The notes under the pieces are model-generated. The model was not told the origin of the DNA and ran no database searches. It saw only the letters and a list, made by a program, of their open reading frames with translations. Both the position numbers and the translations under genes were made by a program. From Endozoicomonadaceae bacterium (GTDB lineage Bacteria > Pseudomonadota > Gammaproteobacteria > Pseudomonadales > Endozoicomonadaceae), in the NCBI GenBank assembly GCA_023146365.1, contig JAGLCE010000061.1:1-45526 (forward strand): DNA of 45,526 bases, read 5' to 3'. Shown one piece after another: positions 43,853 through 45,526 of the stretch. Within the stretch, counting starts at the first letter, position 1. The number at the start of each line of letters is the position of its first letter.

Positions 43853-44350
43853 ATGATGAAGATTGTTAATGAAATGGCATATTTAGGTTTCAGAACTGCT
43901 TATTCGTTTCGTATCGAAAGTCGACAGGAGCATAAAAACTATTTGTTTCCATTGTTGGGACGTTTTGTTGTTGCGATTAAGACATTTTTTTCCGATGATT
44001 TAGAAATATCTGTCGCTAATATGAAAAAAGAAGCGGAGCATCATGAAAATTACTATTTTGCTATTTTATTAAGAAAAATAGAATTAGTAGAGGCATCTGA
44101 ATCGACACATAAATTCGTAGAAAAAGACCGTGAAGTGATGAATGAAATATATACTGTACAAGATTTAGAGAAGATACTTAAAATGAAAATAATGGAGAAA
44201 AATCTAGGTGGAGGAAAATCAAAACATTGGAAGAAATATAAATTTAGTCATGGGCCGGCTATAGACGCTGATGTAAAAAAAAGAAGACGGTATTGGCGTC
44301 GTAGAAAGGAGTCGGCATTATCGGAAATATCAAAAATTATGAATCAGTGA
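43853..44350 (+). CDS. Orphan protein with basic C terminus
   Basis: 165 residues, no known family. The N-terminal half has a hydrophobic patch (YLFPLLGRFVVAIKTFF) but no clear membrane helix; the C-terminal third is strongly basic, with KKRRRYWRRRKES at about 142-154, similar in kind to nuclear-localisation signals. AT-rich. GAGGTAACGG lies just ahead of the ATG pair (43853/43856). Surrounded by IS fragments. An effector is possible given the basic cluster; no direct evidence. Confidence 0.5.
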   Translation: MMKIVNEMAYLGFRTAYSFRIESRQEHKNYLFPLLGRFVVAIKTFFSDDLEISVANMKKEAEHHENYYFAILLRKIELVEASESTHKFVEKDREVMNEIYTVQDLEKILKMKIMEKNLGGGKSKHWKKYKFSHGPAIDADVKKRRRYWRRRKESALSEISKIMNQ

Positions 44351-44443
44351 CTTCTTGATTACGCGAAGTGTATTGTATGGCTGTGTAGATTTTATTGCCC
44401 CAGGGTATTTTTTCTAATATTTTTTTCAAAGCACTGATTGAGG

Positions 44444-44854
44444 TCATTTAGTAACGGTTTGCTGCGTTGTTGTCGTTGTCGATATTTTTCGGTCGAGGTG
44501 AGTGACGTTATGTCGTGCTCGACGGCATAGAGTTTTCCTATTTTTCTCAGGGCAATAAAGAATCAGCTTGATCAACGGCTGTAGCTGCAAGGCCAGTTTG
44601 ATGACCAAAATGGTTATACTGGTGCGCGAGATTTCACCGCCGTAGTGCTTTAGAATATTTTCCAGACGATAAAGCGGTAGGCCATCGCAGTATTTTGAAA
44701 CGATAATAAAGAAGAGCAGTCCAGCACTGGCGATGACTTTGGCTAACGGGTGCTTTGGCAGTTTTTCCGCTTTTTCTTCGTCGCTCAGATCGATATGAAT
44801 CTGATGGCGCGGCAGATTTTTGGATAACCCCTTGCGGTCTCTTGATAGTTTCAT
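44444..44854 (-). pseudogene. IS66 TnpC remnant, second copy
   Basis: The minus strand reads RKGLSKNLPRHQIHIDLSDE, EKLPKHPLAKV, FIIVSKYCDGLPLYRLENIL, KHYGGEISRTSITILVIKLA and LQLQPLIKL, the same IS66 TnpC type as at 35714, with an internal deletion of about 44 codons between DEEKA and EKLPKHPLAK. Orientation is opposite to the first copy, so the two bracket the sctC-sctV block. Non-functional. Confidence 0.8.
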
Positions 44855-45129
44855 TATTGAGGAGAAACTGAGACTTTGCTGTCTTTAATCTACACCTCTA
44901 ACACAGGTCGCTCCAACTATCTCCTGCTGGTTTTGTTTCGAGCCCCATTGTTTGTTGCAACATGGTATCATTTGTCCGATATGGCGCTGGTTCAGTGCTT
45001 CCACCCCTTTTTCAACAGCAATCATCCGGTTTGATGCTGCGCTTCCGATGTGTTGCATGTATTGATGGCAGTCATTTATAGGTGACCTTAGACGTATGAT
45101 AGTCGACCTTCAGCAGAGTTGAGGTAGTA
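44855..45129. other. Spacer between IS66 and IS630 remnants
   Basis: No open frame of note. The last 45 bases (AGTCGACCTTCAGCAGAGTT region) are probably the left end of the IS630-type element. Confidence 0.4.
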
Positions 45130-45526
45130 ATGAGCAAGGTCGACGGTCGTAAAATATCCCATGAAGTTCGCGAACGCATTCGGTTTGAAGCCATTAATGT
45201 GTGGCTTTCAGGCCTGAGCGCCCCCGCCGTTGCCGTCAAATACGGAACCTCCAAGAAAATAGTCTACCAGTGGATCAATCGCTATAAAAACGGTGATTTC
45301 GAAGCCTTAAAAACCAAATCGGGTATTGGTAGAGGCCAAAAATCCAAATTAACCTCGATCCAGAAAGATCGGCTTAGTTTGATCCTCAGGACAAAAACTC
45401 CAGTGGACTATGGTTACCAAGCATCACTGTGGACATGCCGCATTGTCGCTCAGATTATCAAAGATGAATTTCACGTTGAGTATGCCGTAACTTCGATAAA
45501 CAAAGCCCTCCACAAGATGGGATTTA
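45130..45526 (+). CDS. IS630-family transposase, partial (runs off the window)
   Basis: 132 codons are open to the window end. MSKVDGRKISHEVRERIRFE, AINVWLSGLSAPAVAVKYGT, SKKIVYQWINRYKNGDFEAL and LWTCRIVAQIIKDEFHVEYA are the N-terminal winged-helix/HTH domains of IS630-type transposases; the DDE domain would follow. No stop inside the window, so this copy may be intact. Confidence 0.8.
   Translation, partial: MSKVDGRKISHEVRERIRFEAINVWLSGLSAPAVAVKYGTSKKIVYQWINRYKNGDFEALKTKSGIGRGQKSKLTSIQKDRLSLILRTKTPVDYGYQASLWTCRIVAQIIKDEFHVEYAVTSINKALHKMGF

Noticed and set aside
1..45526. tRNA, rRNA, riboswitch or CRISPR elements
   Set aside because: I read both strands for cloverleaf-like and T-loop (GGTTCGAATCC) patterns and for regularly spaced repeats and saw none; a covariance search would be needed to exclude small RNAs.

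Overview
The window is a gammaproteobacterial chromosome segment. Its housekeeping genes keep an order familiar from Pseudomonas and Oceanospirillales (dsbD-aroQ-accB-accC-prmA ... dusB-fis-purH-purD). They are mixed with a type III secretion system (T3SS), AT-rich genes of eukaryote-interaction type and many decayed insertion sequences. That mixture fits a host-associated member of the Endozoicomonadaceae/Oceanospirillales undergoing genome erosion. This placement is inferred from gene content only; no rRNA or other phylogenetic marker was compared.

Layout. 0.6-5 kb: a PilZ-like protein, an autotransporter-type beta-barrel protein, an AT-rich orphan gene, a transposase remnant and a ComEA-like helix-hairpin-helix protein. 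5.1-9.5 kb, minus strand: dusB-fis-purH-purD. 10.1-13.8 kb: two AT-rich genes of effector type, a multi-zinc-site protein with an IAP-like RING and an LRR protein with a tyrosine-phosphatase signature. They sit where the housekeeping block would normally be continuous. 14.0-20.6 kb, minus strand: an eroded zinc-ribbon gene, prmA, accC, accB, aroQ, dsbD and ppa. 20.6-23.0 kb: a 1-kb tandem duplication carrying two paralogous proteins with a bilobed hydrophobic segment, one of them with a G10 tract. 23.1-23.7 kb: an IS1380 remnant.

23.8-35.1 kb: the translocon and part of the T3SS basal body. The order is two SseB/EspA-like genes, an ISAs1-family insertion, a decayed third SseB/EspA copy, an LcrH/SycD-type chaperone, sctE, sctB, a YopN-like gene, a TyeA-like gene, a SycN-like chaperone, sctI, sctJ, sctK and sctL. 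35.1-37.2 kb: nested insertion sequences. 37.2-42.5 kb: sctC (minus) diverging from sctX-sctY-sctV (plus). 42.5-45.5 kb: IS remnants, small orphan genes and the start of an IS630-type transposase that runs off the end.

How the genes fit together: SctJ/K/L/I/C/V are structural or export parts of an injectisome. YopN/TyeA/SycN/SctX/SctY are gatekeeper and early-substrate parts characteristic of the Ysc lineage. SctE/SctB with the LcrH-type chaperone form the translocon, while the two filament/tip candidates look closer to the SPI-2/LEE type. The zinc/RING protein, the LRR-phosphatase, the bilobed-hydrophobic pair and several orphan genes are candidate translocated effectors, by inference only. 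The ATPase (sctN), needle (sctF), sctD and the sctQ-U export genes are not in the window, so the system is split or continues elsewhere.
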